This document shows positions 10,600-21,800 of a stretch of 64,000 nt of DNA, piece by piece. Position 1 is the first letter of the stretch. Each line of letters begins with the position of its first letter. The stretch is taken from assembly GCA_963575745.1 (NCBI GenBank), contig CAUYUJ010001709.1:1-64000 (forward strand). The letters are read 5' to 3'. The notes beneath the pieces were generated by a model. The model ran no database searches. It saw nothing but the letters and a program-made list of their open reading frames with translations, and was not told where the DNA came from. This DNA comes from Prorocentrum cordatum. Lineage: Eukaryota > Sar > Dinophyceae > Prorocentrales > Prorocentraceae. Position numbers and translations under genes: made by a program.

Positions 10600-11545
10600 A
10601 GGAAGAGTCCTTTTGGGAAGCTTTTCGGAGCTCTGGGAGCGTCCTCAGGTTTCGTGGCGGCCTCTTGCCGCCATCTAAGACCGTCTTGGAGTTATTTTGC
10701 TGCCATCTTCGGTCAGATAGGGGGTGATCATCGCGGTCTTTTATGCATATTGGATCGTCTTGGCGGTAATGCAGCGCCATCCTGACCATCTGGGAGGCGA
10801 GCCTGGTCGTCTCTTCGAGAATTCTGTGGGGGCCCTCTGGGGGCTCTCTTGGGGCGTTTGGGTTGTTCCAGGCCCCTCCGGCTTGTTCTGGTGTCCAACG
10901 GCCCATCCCGCCACCGTGCCTTGGTATGATACTGGTTGGGACATTCTGGGAACCCTCTTGGAACTCTTTCCAGGCTCTCTTGTAGACTTCTTGGAGCGTT
11001 CTCCAGGCTTTCTGCGAATAGTCCTAGGAGGCTTGAAGAGGGGCCCCAAAAGGCACGAAGAGTTCCTAAAAGGCTGAAGGAAGGGGGCCCTATGAGGCCT
11101 GCCGAACCAGCCTGCAACAGTGTCATACCGAAGGTTTCTGGCATGATACTTTTGAGGGCTTGCTCGGGCGATTGCAGGCCGTTCTTAGATTATCGAGTGG
11201 CTTACGGCCCACCGTTTGGGCCGTCTTGGAGGCCGTTTGGGCCGTTTCAACGCCCTCTTGACGGCCTCGCAGACCGTCTTGGTCCGATATTTGGGGCCTC
11301 GTGGACCGTGTTGGAGTGTGGAAGCCGAAACGGCAGAAATGCTAAACAGTGCCAACAACTACGGAACACTCAATGAGTTGTGGCTCTTGGGGCCCTCTTG
11401 GCAGTGCTCTCGGAGGCCTCCTGGGGCGTCTTGGAGACGTCTTGGGCCGTCTGGAGGCCATTTTGGCAGTCTTGCGGCAATATTCCGGCGACTCTGGGTC
11501 CTTTGGGAAGAGGTCCTAGCGATTCCCAAGGTGCGCCACCCAACG
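10600..11545 (+). repeat. Degenerate CTTGGG-rich array
   Basis: Short words such as GCCCTCTTGGGG, GTCTTGGAG and CTTTTGGG recur at 15-35 bp intervals with many changes. Translations in several frames give Leu/Gly/Trp/Ser-rich peptides (for example LGPSGG), which is a property of the repeat. Related arrays lie at 15030-15475, 32775-33000 and, inverted, 33660-33960. Confidence 0.55.
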
Positions 11546-13022
11546 GGCCATTTGAGAGTCACCACAGGTCTTTCTGCTGGCCCAAACCAGACACACCCAT
11601 GGAATTCAGTTCCAACGTCTATTTTAGATACGGCCTCACGAGCCCACGAAAGCCCCATAAAGGGCCTCTTCTTTCTTCCGTCCCTCATATAGTTACTCCC
11701 TCGTCGATTATTTTTTTTTGTCTTGCCACCTCTTCTCGCCTTCCTCCTTGCTCCTCCATCCCGCTCTCCTTCCCCCCTCCCTATGTTTCTCCGTCCGCCG
11801 TCTCCTTGCTCGACACTTCTCTTATCCCTGCTGCGGCCCGTATTCTCGCTTCTCCCGCTGTCATTCCATGTCCTTCCCTTCCCTCTCTAGCCCTTTCTCT
11901 GTGCAGGGGACCTGGTGGCACTTACGACCTCCAGCCCAGGTTCCCTTGGCTCGTTCGTCGGATGTTCCGTCCTTGCGCAATCCGAACTCCATTTTCCCTG
12001 TCTTGTCGGGTTCATTGAATATATTTGCGGTCGTTCGCAGCGTATGGCTTCGCATTGCATTTGTAAGATTTGCTTACCAACGTATTCCTTGAAATCGATT
12101 AGAGGCGTCCTGAGTTGCACTGCGTTGCATTTCCGTGCAGTTGCTTTGCTACGCTTTCCTTGAACAGGTTTGAGCTTCCTTGCGTTACGACATGGTTGTT
12201 GTGACACTGGCTTACGATGATAAAGCGTACTGGTTTCCACTGCAAATGCAAAGCTTTATTTTCGTTTCGCGATGTCGCGCTGCTTCTGCGTCGCGTTGAA
12301 GATGCTGGTGCGAACCTCTGACGGTAATGTTCGGCCCGCTTTCGTGTTACCTCTTCATATCAGGGCCCTGTCATGTTCGACCATGTGCGTACATGCATAC
12401 AGGTTTGATCATGTTACGGACGGGGTCTAGTGTATACATATATATGTATATATGTACATACTTCCATACAGATACATACATTCACACGCGCACACATATA
12501 GCACAGCCCAACGGGGAGGGATGAATGAGAGCGGCCGGATGGCAGACATGGCGCGAGCGCGCATAGTGTGTGTCTACTTGCTTCTCCCGTCCGCGTCCCC
12601 CCCCTCCGTTTTCTTTCCGTCTCGTCCATCCAGGCGAATCGTTCGCTGGATTGGATTTGAGCGTCAAGCGGGAGCGCCCTCACCCCGAGGGCGGAACACG
12701 GCCATTCGGAGGGTGGGTTCTCTTGACCGGATTCTGCGTTCTTGCGAGTGTGTTCGTTCTTGCCTGTTTTTGTCCGTCCGCTCCCCTCGCACAATCTTCT
12801 CCCGTCCCGCCCACCCCCCCACCCCGTGATGGCAGCCGCCTCGCCGCAGGGTCAAGAAGGCTGCAAGCAGGCCCCGGCGCGGCCCGCCGCGGATGCCCCC
12901 GGCGCCCCGCCACACCTCCCACGATCACGAGGCGTCACGAAGTCGGCACACATCTGCCCAAAAATCAAATTGATTTGGTTTCGTTCGGCAAATGAGGTCG
13001 TTTTCCGTACAGTGTTCCTTCA
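11546..13022. other. About 1.5 kb without a recognised gene
   Basis: Contains a short TATG/CATA microsatellite (about 12434-12465), several CA-rich words, and a lower-GC stretch at 11980-12330. Open frames on both strands are below about 200 codons and have no domain. Confidence 0.5.
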
Positions 13023-13255
13023 GAGCCCCGAGTCATCAGGGGTAACTCGGGTCAGGGATAACTCGGGTTCGTTTCTCGGGAATCCAAACTCGAGTTACCC
13101 CGGACCCGAGTTACCCCAGATAACTCGGGCGTCCAGAGCCCCGAATCATCAGGGGTAACTCGGGTCAGGGGTAACTCGGGTTCCTTTTTCGGGAATCCAA
13201 GCCCGAGTTACCCCGGACCCGAGTTACCCCGGATAACTCGGGCGCCCAATTCCTC
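13023..13255 (+). repeat. Tandem duplication of a ~117-bp palindrome (GGGGTAACTCGGG)
   Basis: Each unit has a left arm with GGGTAACTCGGGTCAGGG and a right arm with CCCGAGTTACCCCGGACC, around a short loop containing GGGAATCCAA. The unit is present twice, head to tail, with only a few differences. Each copy could form a long hairpin. Confidence 0.8.
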
Positions 13256-13604
13256 CAGGGCGATCGAAATGGGTACGGAAAGAACGGGCACGATGCCCAA
13301 CAGGCGTACCTGCTCATTCCTTAAAGGACCCGTTGTCCGCGCCGCCGCGGGCAGGGAAACGGGCCTTCGGGCTCCTCACCGTCTTCGGGCTCGTGGGGCC
13401 CTCCACGGGCCCTGGGACTATCGGGCCGGGCGAAAGGGGGGGGCCTTCAGGCTCTTCACCGTCTTCGGGCTCGTGGCGTCGGCGGCCGTCTTGGGCGCCC
13501 CTCTCGGCCGACGTGTGGACCTCTTGGGGGTGCCGTCTTGGGCCGTCGTGGGGGCCCGCGCTCGGCCGACTCGAGGCCTCTCGGGCCGTCTTGGGGCCCT
13601 CTTG
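13256..13604. other. GC-rich spacer with CTTGGG-like words
   Basis: Repeated phrases such as TCTTCGGGCTCGTGG (twice, about 13384 and 13462) suggest local duplication. No gene is recognised. Confidence 0.45.
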
Positions 13605-13801
13605 TCGGGTCGGGCGAAAGGGGGGGGGGGTGGGAAAGGGGGGTTTACGAAATTTGCTGCATGCAGCTGGTTCGGCTTCACCGAGGGGCCCATTCCTCGA
13701 TACATGGGCGCCTCCCGGCGCCGGGAGGCGCCGCGAAAATCAGCTACGCGAGCTGATTCTCAAACCCCCCCTTTGTTATCCCCCCTTTTCGCCCGACCCG
13801 A
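13605..13801 (+). mobile_element. MITE-like foldback element, family P, copy 1
   Basis: Ends TCGGGTCGGGCGAAAGG and CTTTTCGCCCGACCCGA are inverted repeats. The length is 197 bp. The interior has further dyads (CTGCATGCAG, GCGCCTCCCGGCGCCGGG, and AATCAGCT...AGCTGATT). Copies at 39120 and 44142 carry matching 5-bp flanks, but here the flanks TCTTG and GACTA do not match. Confidence 0.8.
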
Positions 13802-14904
13802 GACTATGAGGAACGACTCTGAATAAACAAGTGGTCCTCTGGGGGAGGGCCCCAGGGTCTAGGGCCCGTTTCCCTCAGGACCCGCGTTCCCCCTGCTGGG
13901 GTCACGGGGCCTTGCGAAGTCGGCACACATTTGCCCAGACGTCACATATCGGGTTTCTATCACCGGAAGAGGTCGTTCCCCTACAGCGGTTTTTTCAGTG
14001 GCGTGTAGAGAATTTGATTGTGGGGGGGTGCGTTGTGCATCGTTCAGCACGGATGACGGTCGTCAGAGCTGGAAAGGAAATGTGCAAGGTAGAGATGCTT
14101 GAACAGAGGTCATGGCAATGCGGTCTGCGATCTGGCAGCCATGCGGCATTCAGCCATGTGGCAGCGTGGTATGCGTCCGCCCATCTGGTTAGTTCATCAG
14201 GGTGGCAGGAGGAGTGTTAGGAGGACATTGCAGCGCCACCGCGTAGTTGTCAAGGCCATAGCTTGCAGACCGCAGGCTCATGGCGTCACGCCTGATGCAT
14301 TCAATCTGCTGCTATCAGCACACAAACGCAACAACACACCAACGACCGTGCGGATATTTGACTGTTAGAATTTTCTCCCCGCTCCTAGGAGGGACGAGGG
14401 CGACGATGACGAGGGCGAGGACGACAACGAGGGCGAGGAAGGCGAAGGCGAGGGCGGGGAGGTGACCACAGGGGGGGCAACGGAAACTTGCAATTGGTCG
14501 AACCGAAATTTGACCACCACCAAACACACGGGCGTCACGAAAGGACATTGTTCTTTGCCCTCTTCCCTCTCACCACTATGCGGCCCCATCCTGCTCCTTC
14601 ACGCCATCTCCCAGACAGTGGAATGATTGATGCTTCGCGTATCCCCACCAACGCACCCCAAAATAGACGCCAGACGGGTTGCCGTGACCAGGGGTATGTA
14701 ACCTCTTGGTGAAATGGTTGTGTTTGCGGTGCCCGTATTACGTCGTGCACGCTTGGGGATGGCATGGTAGCGTGGTTGCATGTCGTTGTTCGCCGTGCGT
14801 GCGTCGCTGTGGGCGCGCGAACACCGACGACGCGCGCGCTCGTCATCTAGCCAGCAGAGACGACAGGCAACCACACACTCAAGGCAGCCGCGGGAAGCGC
14901 GGAA
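13802..14904. other. About 1.1 kb without a recognised gene
   Basis: Includes a GAGGGCGA-type short repeat at about 14396-14462. Nothing else stands out on either strand. Confidence 0.5.
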
Positions 14905-14915
14905 TGACGACCACA

Positions 14916-14954
<39 letters not shown>

Positions 14955-15005
14955 ACCGCGACGACGACGACGACGATGCCGACGACGACGACGACGCCGA
15001 CGTCA
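14905..15005 (+). repeat. (GAC)n microsatellite
   Basis: GAC/ACG units with GGC and CGC changes. Frames over it encode poly-Asp, poly-Thr or poly-Arg and are not genes. Confidence 0.85.
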
Positions 15006-15029
15006 ACCAGCAAGGCCTTTGCAGATCGT

Positions 15030-15475
15030 TTGATCTAGAAGCATTTTGGAGGCCTCTTGCAAACTATTTGGAGGCCTCTTGCGCCCTTTTGGGGATCTCT
15101 TGGGGCCCTTTTCGGGCTCACTTGGAGCTCTCTTGGGGCCCTCTCGGGGGCCTTGGGGGCACTCTCGGGGTCATCTTGGAAGCCATCGGTCAGAGAAGGG
15201 GGGATTCTCAACTACCCCCCCTCCTTAGACCGAATACTGGCCTCTTGGGGCGCTCTTGGGGCAGTGTTTGGTCCATCCTGGAACTCTTTGGGCCCTTTTG
15301 GGCTATCTTGCATTGGGTTTGAATGTATCTGGCCTCGGAGGCATCCCCAGGAGGCTAGAAGGGCATTTGGAGCCGTCCTGGGGCGATCTTGAGGGCTCTT
15401 GGAGGCACATTGGAAGCTATCGTGAACCATCTTGGGGCACTGAGCGAGCCGAATGAAAATCCATCCTGGGCTCTC
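15030..15475 (+). repeat. Degenerate CTTGGG-rich array, second copy
   Basis: Words such as CTCTTGGGGC, CCTCTTGC and TTTTGGGG recur at irregular 15-35 bp spacing, like 10600-11545. Confidence 0.55.
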
Positions 15476-15954
15476 CGGGGCCTTCTCGGAGACACCTGGG
15501 GCCAACGCGTTCCCTCTGACCCCTCGTGGGTGGGGATGGAGGGTGCCCAGGCCCAGAGGGGGGGGGGGGGCATGGGGAAGGGGGGACCCCCTCCTCGAGG
15601 GGGAAGACCGCTTCGGAAACTGGAACGTATACATTACCAGTGGCGGGCTGTTTTTCTATCCCAGGGCTTTTTTCAGGGTCGAGGACGACGCTTGGGTGGT
15701 GCGGTGTATATTTCTGTTCCCCGATGTCCCGGGGAAACAACCGAAAATGTATACACCAGGGTCCCGTATACACCAAGATCCGCTCTCCAGTGCAAATTCT
15801 GATGCAGGGCCAGATAAAGCGTCGGTGTATAGAGTTCGATTCCTTAGAAAGGATTGAGCAAAACCAGCTCGTCAGACCAGTCACGCCCAGAGGGCTGGTG
15901 GGATTTCGCCGCAGTCGTAACGAAAACTTGTGGCCTCCACCATTTCCTGTTCCT
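15476..15954. other. Spacer with repeated GTATAC words
   Basis: GTATAC or TATACA occurs five or six times between 15627 and 15832, partly in inverted positions. No gene or clear element boundary was found. Confidence 0.4.
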
Positions 15955-16228
15955 ACACTCGGACCGATGTATAAAATCGAGGTCGGTTTGGGGAGGGTGC
16001 CTTAGCATTCTTCGTGTGAGTTTGATGTTCCTGTGCATCCTGGGGAGGGTTCCCTTGGATGTTCTGTTGTGTTTTGGCCGACGGAGGCTCTCATGTTCTT
16101 GAGGGATGATATTCTGGATTAGGTCCAACTGTTCACGGAATCTGGCAAACATCTGTCCCACACTGTCGTCAAATTCGTGTTGGGGAGTCGGCAGGGAACT
16201 TTTCCGCAAAACAGTTGTCCTGCGTTGT
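15955..16228 (+). repeat. Dispersed repeat R1, copy 2
   Basis: Shares with 19660-19935 a GACCGA(T/G)GTATA word, ATCGAGGTCGGTT, GGGGAGGGTGCC, CCTTGGATGTTCTGTT, TTTTGGCCGACGGAGG, GTTCTTGAGGGATG and GGAGTCGGCAGGGAA. By eye about 75% of positions match over 270 bp. A weak TATA-like word (TATAAAAT) is at about 15970, but no gene follows. Confidence 0.68.
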
Positions 16229-16235
16229 TGGACTT

Positions 16236-16360
16236 GGCATCGCTCGGACGTGTGCATTTTTTCTCGGCGAGAACCACCGAGGACCATCCTGGACCATCGA
16301 GCAAACAAAAACACGCACGAAACCGAAACATGCACGGGAAATGGACGTCCGAGCGACGGC
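16236..16360. mobile_element. MITE-like foldback element, family S (GCATCGCTCGGACG ends), copy 1
   Basis: Starts GGCATCGCTCGGACGT and ends ACGTCCGAGCGACGGCC, an inverted repeat. It is about 125 bp long. Interior words CTCGGCGAGAACC and CACGCACGAAACCGAAAC recur in copies 2 and 3 (44347-44469 and 44519-44804). Confidence 0.75.
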
Positions 16361-17645
16361 CAGTGGAGCATTCTTGGAGCGCTCTTCCTGCCTAGATCCG
16401 ACTGTACTGCCGCCGATGCTGCTCCCGCCGCCCCATCCCCCGGATCCGTGCGCCAGGAGAAAAGGGCGCAAAGCTCGGGCCCCGCCGCCGTTGGAGGGGT
16501 ATGGGGCAGGGGGCCTTGCCAGACGGGCCAGGAAGCGGACACGAACGATGAGGACGAAGTGGATGAGCAGGGCCGGGAGGAGCAGGAGGAAGAGGCATTC
16601 TCGACGTGAACGTATCCGTCCCATCGTCCTGGCTTTTGTTTATACGATGCAATTTAAACGCTGCCTAGAAATTCAGAGGGGAGAGTAGCTGCACAGGAGT
16701 TCCAACAGGTGCTGGCGACCGTTAGGCATCAAGTTGGGCGCCCCAGGGCATCGAGGGGATGATCACAGGATTCCGCGGATACGTTCGAGGAGCAGGAGGG
16801 AGAGGCGCGAGGGTGAGGGTGATGTGAGGATTGTTATGATGGGTGTTTCCTTGCCTCTCCAGCTCCTGTCTGGCAAGCGTATGTCTTGCGCCCGCTAGGG
16901 CTGGCATTTTCACCATTGCCTATTTTGCCTTTCTTGTCCCGCTACGCCTGCCCGGCTCGATTCGTTGGCCCTTGTCGTCTAAGTCGGCATCTTGAGTTTT
17001 CCCCTGGGTCTAACGCTACAGCACTCTTGCTTCAGTTCGCGCAACGTCAACAGGTAAGGGCGAGGAGGAGGAGGAGGAGGGCGAGGACCAGGAGACAAAC
17101 CTATCGGAGGATGGGGGCGATGATGCTATGGAGGCGGAGCAGTGTCGAAGACGCCGGCGGCAACCCACCGCCGCCATATGCCATCGCGGAAAGGCAAATG
17201 GGCCTCACACGCAAAGATACGCCTTCCCCCCTTTTAGGTTCCCATAACACTAAAAACCACAGACATATAGTGTTTTAGTGTTTTGGTTTTGAGATATGGA
17301 TGTGTGTTTTTTACGTTTCGAGCAGTGTCTTTGTTTCGTCCCGCAGCACCTCCAAAAGCCCGATAATCTGCGCAAGAGAACTTCCGTTACTTTGACGGGC
17401 GGCGTGGGGGGGGGTCGTTGTTCCGCGCGCGGGCGGCCACCCGAGGGGGGAGAAGGTGTGGCGGCCAATAGAGAGCAGTGATCTGATGCGAGAGCGGCGC
17501 GGCTCAGCTTGCGAGCTGGCCGTGCCGTGCGGTAGGCTCGGTGGCCCTCCTAAAGCCAGGCCTGCAGTCGTGAGGGCTGCGCGGCCTCGCGCGCGCGTTC
17601 GGGCGTCCGCGGTCGGCCCCGACCGACCGTGGCCGCTCCTTGGGG
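16361..17645. other. About 1.3 kb without a recognised gene
   Basis: A short GGA tract lies near 17062-17082. Open frames up to about 160 codons overlap each other and have no motif. Confidence 0.5.
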
Positions 17646-17682
<37 letters not shown>

Positions 17683-18048
17683 AAGAAAGAAAGAGAAAGA
17701 GAGAGGGGCAGTGCAGGTTGGGGGGGCGGGGGGGTTCGGGGGGCTGGCGGGCGCCCCCACGCTGCTTCCCATGCCCCCCCCCCCTCTTTCCCGACCCCTC
17801 CCGATGCTCACCCCGCACGTGCCTCTTTGGGGCGATCGGGGTTTTGCCCTCCCCGCGCAACCCTTTCATTGTCCCCCTCCCCTCCCGCTCGCCCTCCCCC
17901 CTCCGCTCCCCTTTTTCCCCCCCGTCCCTTCCCTCCGCCCTCCCCCCCTGCCCCTCCACCCGCCCCCCCCCCCCACTCCCCTCACGCCCCCCCCCCCCCC
18001 GCCCTCCCCCCCTCCCCCCTCCCCCCCCCCAAGCCATATCCTGCTTCT
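17646..18048 (+). repeat. (GA)n tract and long polypyrimidine region
   Basis: (GA)n with GAAA units runs at about 17648-17706. From about 17755 to 18048 the + strand is mostly C with T, including several C runs over eight bases. Confidence 0.85.
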
Positions 18049-18169
18049 TGCTTTTCCTGCCGCTCGCGCTCTGCCCCCCTCCCCCCCTTGGGCGCCCGCA
18101 GGGCACGGAAAAGTCTCACCTCGCGAATTTTGCCCATGCGGGGCCGCCACAAGACCCGCCCCTCTCAGG

Positions 18170-18405
18170 GTTCCATTTGGTTTTTCCGATTTGATTCGGC
18201 TCGACTTTAAAACTCTCGATTCCGACTCGATTCGACGTCGGATTCCGATTTGGGATCCGATTTATCAACGCAGGCCTGCTAGCATGCCGATGTCTACCGA
18301 TTCCACTGTGCCCGACTCGGCTGCTGATTTCCGCCGATCCGACAGATTTCGATCGCCGATCCGACGTATCGATTCGAGTATGGGCTTCCCTGCCCTCTCC
18401 CCAGG
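18170..18405 (+). repeat. Dispersed repeat R4 (GATCCGA/TCGATT words), copy 1
   Basis: Dense in CGATTC, GATCCGA and GACTCG. A related segment lies at 34735-34955. Both share a CCCGACTCGGCTGC word, a CGATCCGA word, GATCGCCGA(T/C)CCGAC and a TGGGCT(T/C)CCCTGCC ending. Confidence 0.62.
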
Positions 18406-19074
18406 GGGCCGGTTTCTCATCTTGAGTCGTCTTGTTGAACGGGCCCGGGGCCCGGCGAGGGCCTCCAGAGGCCGAGACGGGCAAACAACCTCAGTTATTC
18501 CCACCCGTCAGCAGTCCCAAGAAAAGCATCCGTTTTCGTGGACCCCAGATTTCGTTCAAGAACATCGAGGCTCTGGACTGTGCCCTGGGCGTTGTGTTGG
18601 AACTCTTTCTTCGTAGCATGTTCGTACATGTGGACCTGCATTACTGCTTGGGAAAACTTTTCGAGCGAAGTCCATGCCTCGTGCTTCTGTCTGGGCCAGG
18701 CCTTTGGTTCAACCAGGCAGGAATTGATTGTTGGAAAAAAATTGTTCGTTGAACGACAAGTTGATGAACTGATTGATGAGCATACTGGGTCGAATCATGT
18801 TAGGCCCTAAAACTGTCCTAACTCTGAGCAGCGGTGTACGTTGCGTTGTTCGGTGCGTTTGCAACTCTTGGCCGGGGCGCCGAGGAGCTCGTGAAAGAGG
18901 AGGGCCGCGCCGAGGCCACTCCGCGCCCCTCCCCCCCGCCCTTCGGGGGCCGCGTGCGGATCCAACCCACACCGCCCACGATCTTGTGAGGGGGGGCGGG
19001 GGTTTCACCTAGCTCGCGACCTCCCGAACGAAGTGGACCCCACCCTCCCCCTCAGAAATCGTGGGGGGCAGGGG
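18406..19074. other. About 670 bp without a recognised gene
   Basis: Mixed composition with a small lower-GC patch at 18690-18860. No domain or element ends seen. Confidence 0.5.
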
Positions 19075-19258
19075 TACTCCAGATTTCGTAATAAAGGGAG
19101 GGGGGTCTCATTTCGGGGGGGGGTCTCTTCCAGGCTATCTTGGAGGGCCTGGGGGGTCTGGGGACGATGTTTTGGAGGGTTCTCCCACGGGGGAGGCCTG
19201 AAATGGCTTGTCCTGGAGGGTCCAGACCCCCTCCCTTTTTATTACGAAATCTGGAGTA
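19075..19258 (+). mobile_element. MITE-like foldback element, family M, copy 2
   Basis: Terminal inverted repeat TACTCCAGATTTCGTAATAA, mirrored at the right end; 184 bp. GGG flanks both sides and could be a 3-bp target duplication. The interior includes CTATCTTGGAGGGCCTGGGG and GACGATGTTTTGGAGGG, shared with copies 3 and 5. Confidence 0.82.
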
Positions 19259-19659
19259 GGGTTCGCATGCGGTCCCCCCGCCCTTTTTCCCCCCCCCGCG
19301 GCGGCGGCAGGGACCGCCCGGCCCCGGCGGCGGGCGGCCCTGGGTCGGCACCGAGAGGCGGGGGGATTCTTCCGGGGGGGCCCTCCCGCGAGGGGGCCGG
19401 GCCCAGGGCGCGGGTGGGCCCTCCCGCGAGGTCGGGAGCGAAAGAGAGACGCGCGGTCGGACCGGTCGGGGGAAGGTTTTCGGGCTCGGGGCTCGAGGTT
19501 TTCAGACGTTTCCGTCGGCCCTCGGCGGTTTTCCATCCTCGGGGGGCGTTCCAGCGGCTGCGCCTCGCAGCGAGCGTTCCAGGGGTGCCGGGATCGTCCC
19601 GAACGGCCGCTGGAGGCCCGAGTTCTGACCCAAAAACCACATTCGGTTGCGGACCGAGG
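19259..19659. other. GC-rich spacer
   Basis: About 400 bp of very GC-rich sequence without a recognised gene or repeat boundary. Confidence 0.45.
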
Positions 19660-19935
19660 TATATAGGATCGAGGTCGGTTCGGGGAGGGTGCCCCAGTGG
19701 TCTTCGTGTTTGTTGGATGGTCTTGTGCATCCTGGGGAGGGGCACCCTTGGATGTTCTGTTTTGTTTTGGCCGACGGAGGCCCTCGTGTTCTTGAGGGAT
19801 GTTCTGCTGGCTCAGGTCTGACTTTGCACGGAGTCTGGCAGAAATCTATGGCACACGGTAGTCAAGCTCGTGCTCAAGCTCGTGCTTCGGAGTCGGCAGG
19901 GAAGTTTGCCACCGGACACTCTTTTTGCGCTTTTG
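19660..19935 (+). repeat. Dispersed repeat R1, copy 3
   Basis: Same order of words as 15955-16228 (see that entry). After the shared GTTCTTGAGGGATG both continue with a shorter match to GGAGTCGGCAGGGAA. Confidence 0.68.
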
Positions 19936-20092
19936 GGGCGTTTTGGACGCGGCTGCTCGCCCAATGGCCCCGAGCATTTTTATTGCCCTCGGAACCGACG
20001 GGGTGCCAGTACGGTGCGATGCCGCACATTTGTGATGTAGCCCTATCTTGCCGCTGCCGCTTCCCCCTGAAGGAATCACACGTACTCCAGAC

Positions 20093-20270
20093 TTCGCGAT
20101 AAGAGGGAGGGGGCCACAACCCGCCTAGACGGGCAAGTTCAGACCCCCCCCCCAGGCAAGCCATGGGAGGGCGGCCTTTTGCCCAGACCCCCCGAAACCC
20201 TCCAAGGCAGCTCAAATCAGAGCCCCTCCCAACTCAGGCCGACCCCCTCGTACTTGCGAAGTCCTGAGTA
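20093..20270. mobile_element. MITE-like foldback element, family M, diverged copy 6
   Basis: Ends TACTCCAGACTTCGCGATAA and GCGAAGTCCTGAGTA are degenerate forms of the family M inverted repeat. It is 178 bp long. The flanking tetranucleotide CACG is present on both sides, a possible target duplication. The interior has diverged strongly from the other copies. Confidence 0.68.
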
Positions 20271-20504
20271 CACGAACCCGCGATGGGTTCGAGCGTGCGC
20301 TTTGCGCGAGCGATAGATCCTCGCGGGCCCGGGTGGGGGGGGGGGCGTGTTCGTGTGCGTGGCTGTGCGCGTACGTCCTTTTTGTGGGCTCGCTGCCAGG
20401 GGCCCGAGGTCCCAGTCGCCGCAGTCGAGACCAGGTCTCCTCTCGCCTCCTGCAGTCCTCTCCCCCGGGTCTTCTCCTCGGATCCTCTCGTCTCTGTTCC
20501 TGCC

Positions 20505-20700
20505 TGCCCCCTCCCCCTGCCCCTCCCCCTCCCCCTCCCTCCTCCTCCCTCCTCCTCCTCCCTCCTCCCTCCTCCCTCCTCCCTCCTCCCTCCTCCCTCC
20601 TCCCTCCTCCCCCTCCTCCTCCTCCTCCTCCTCCTCCTCCTCCTCCTCCTCCTCCTCCTCCTCCTCCTCCTCCTCCTCCTCCTCCTCCCTCCTCCCATCG
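20505..20700 (+). repeat. (TCC)n with CCTCCCT minisatellite
   Basis: A CTCCCTC-type 7-bp repeat (about 20530-20605) passes into a pure TCC tract up to about 20692. Confidence 0.9.
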
Positions 20701-20817
20701 GGTCCTCCCGTCTCTGTTCCTCTCCTCGGGCCCTCCCGTCTCCGCTCTGCTCCTCTCGGCTCCTCGGTGCTGCTCCTCTCCTCGGATCCCCTCTCCCCGG
20801 GGGCATCGCACCGTTGG

Positions 20818-21085
20818 GGGGGAGGGGGAGGAGGAGGGGAAGGAGGAGGGGGAGGAAGAGGAGGGAGCGACGGCGGATTGGGTGAGGGAGGAGGAGGGGG
20901 AGGAGGAGGGGGAGGAAGAGGAGGGAGCGACGTCGGATTGGGGGGGAGGAGGGAGGAGGAGGGGGAGGAAGAGGAGGGAGCGACGGCGGATTGGGTGAGG
21001 GAGGAGGAGGGGGAGGAGGAGGGGGAGGAAGAGGAGGGAGCGACGGCGGATTGGGTGAGGGAGGAGGAGGAGGAGGAGGAGGAAG
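20818..21085 (+). repeat. ~55-60-bp GGA-rich minisatellite, 4 copies
   Basis: Each unit ends with GGGAGCGACG(G/T)CGGATTGGG, at about 20863, 20923, 20976 and 21036, separated by GGAGGAGGGGG tracts. Frames on both strands remain open over it because the repeat lacks stop codons. Confidence 0.82.
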
Positions 21086-21137
21086 TCGATGATGTGCAGG
21101 TGCAGGGACGCGAGGCTCCCCCCCTCTTGCGGGGGAC

Positions 21138-21300
21138 GATCACTGGAGAGGAAGCATGTTGCCAATTTATTCCCAGATGTGTTAAACATCTGTTTTGAGC
21201 ATGTAAAGCACATGTCTGAGACACGTTTAGAACATGGTTCCGACTTCTTTTTAAATTCAACGATTGGACTGCTAGGGTGTCCACTGTCGTGACATCCGCA
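21138..21300 (+). repeat. Dispersed repeat R5, copy 1
   Basis: AT-richer than its surroundings. Shared with 54660-54850: ACGATCA(C/A)TGG, GGAAGC(A/T)TGTTGCCAA, TTCCAGAT, AACATG and a final GGTGTCC/GATGTCC followed by (T/A)GACATCC-like words. It contains several AACATG/CATGTT words that could pair. Confidence 0.6.
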
Positions 21301-21611
21301 ACCCCGCCCCTCACCCCTCCAGACCGAAGCCATCGCACCAGACCTATCCCTGGAGCGCGTTCTGGCTAGAGTTTGGAGGCGGATCTGGCCGCGGTGGCAA
21401 GGGTACCCCCTAGAGGCCCGCAGCGGGGCCAGGAGCTCCAGAAGACCTCGACCTTCGAGCCTCGAGCTCCACATCCGCGACCCGCTCCTCACCCCTCGCC
21501 CCGCCCGACCGAAGCCATATCGCATCGCCGGCGGCCCGGGGAAACACTCGGCGGCGGCGCCTCGCCCTCGGCGCGCGGGCGGGGCGGCACGGCTTGGTTT
21601 TTCTGCCAGGA

Positions 21612-21725
21612 GGGGAAAAAACACACAGGCACGACTGATCGTCGATTCCCTCGAAAATATACGAAATATGGGAAGTGGGGGGGACGACACAAACCCCCCA
21701 AAACAAGAATATCACAATCCCGGGG
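21612..21725. repeat. Dispersed repeat family D (GATATGGGAAGTGGGGGGG), copy 1
   Basis: Carries ACACACAGGCACGACTGATC, TCGTCGATTCCC, then AATATGGGAAGTGGGGGGGA and CGACACA. Other members are at 22811-22930, 23331-23550, 44978-45150 and 52192-52350. Confidence 0.65.
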
Positions 21726-21800
21726 CGCACTTTCTTCGAGCGGGCACACAAAGGATGCACTTCCTCCTCCTCCTCCTCCTCCTCCTCCTCCTCCTTCTCC

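Noticed and set aside
11457-11466. Dinoflagellate spliced-leader gene (GCCATTTTGG)
   Set aside because: Only ten bases match the remembered leader, and it sits in a CTTGG-rich degenerate repeat without the rest of the leader or a donor site.
15969-15980. TATA box promoter (TATAAAAT) at the start of repeat R1
   Set aside because: It is shared only loosely with the other R1 copy, no gene follows, and dinoflagellate promoters do not usually rely on a canonical TATA box.
20212-21690. 492-codon minus-strand frame as a gene
   Set aside because: More than half of it is TCC tract and GGA minisatellite. No domain, and the opposite strand is also open.
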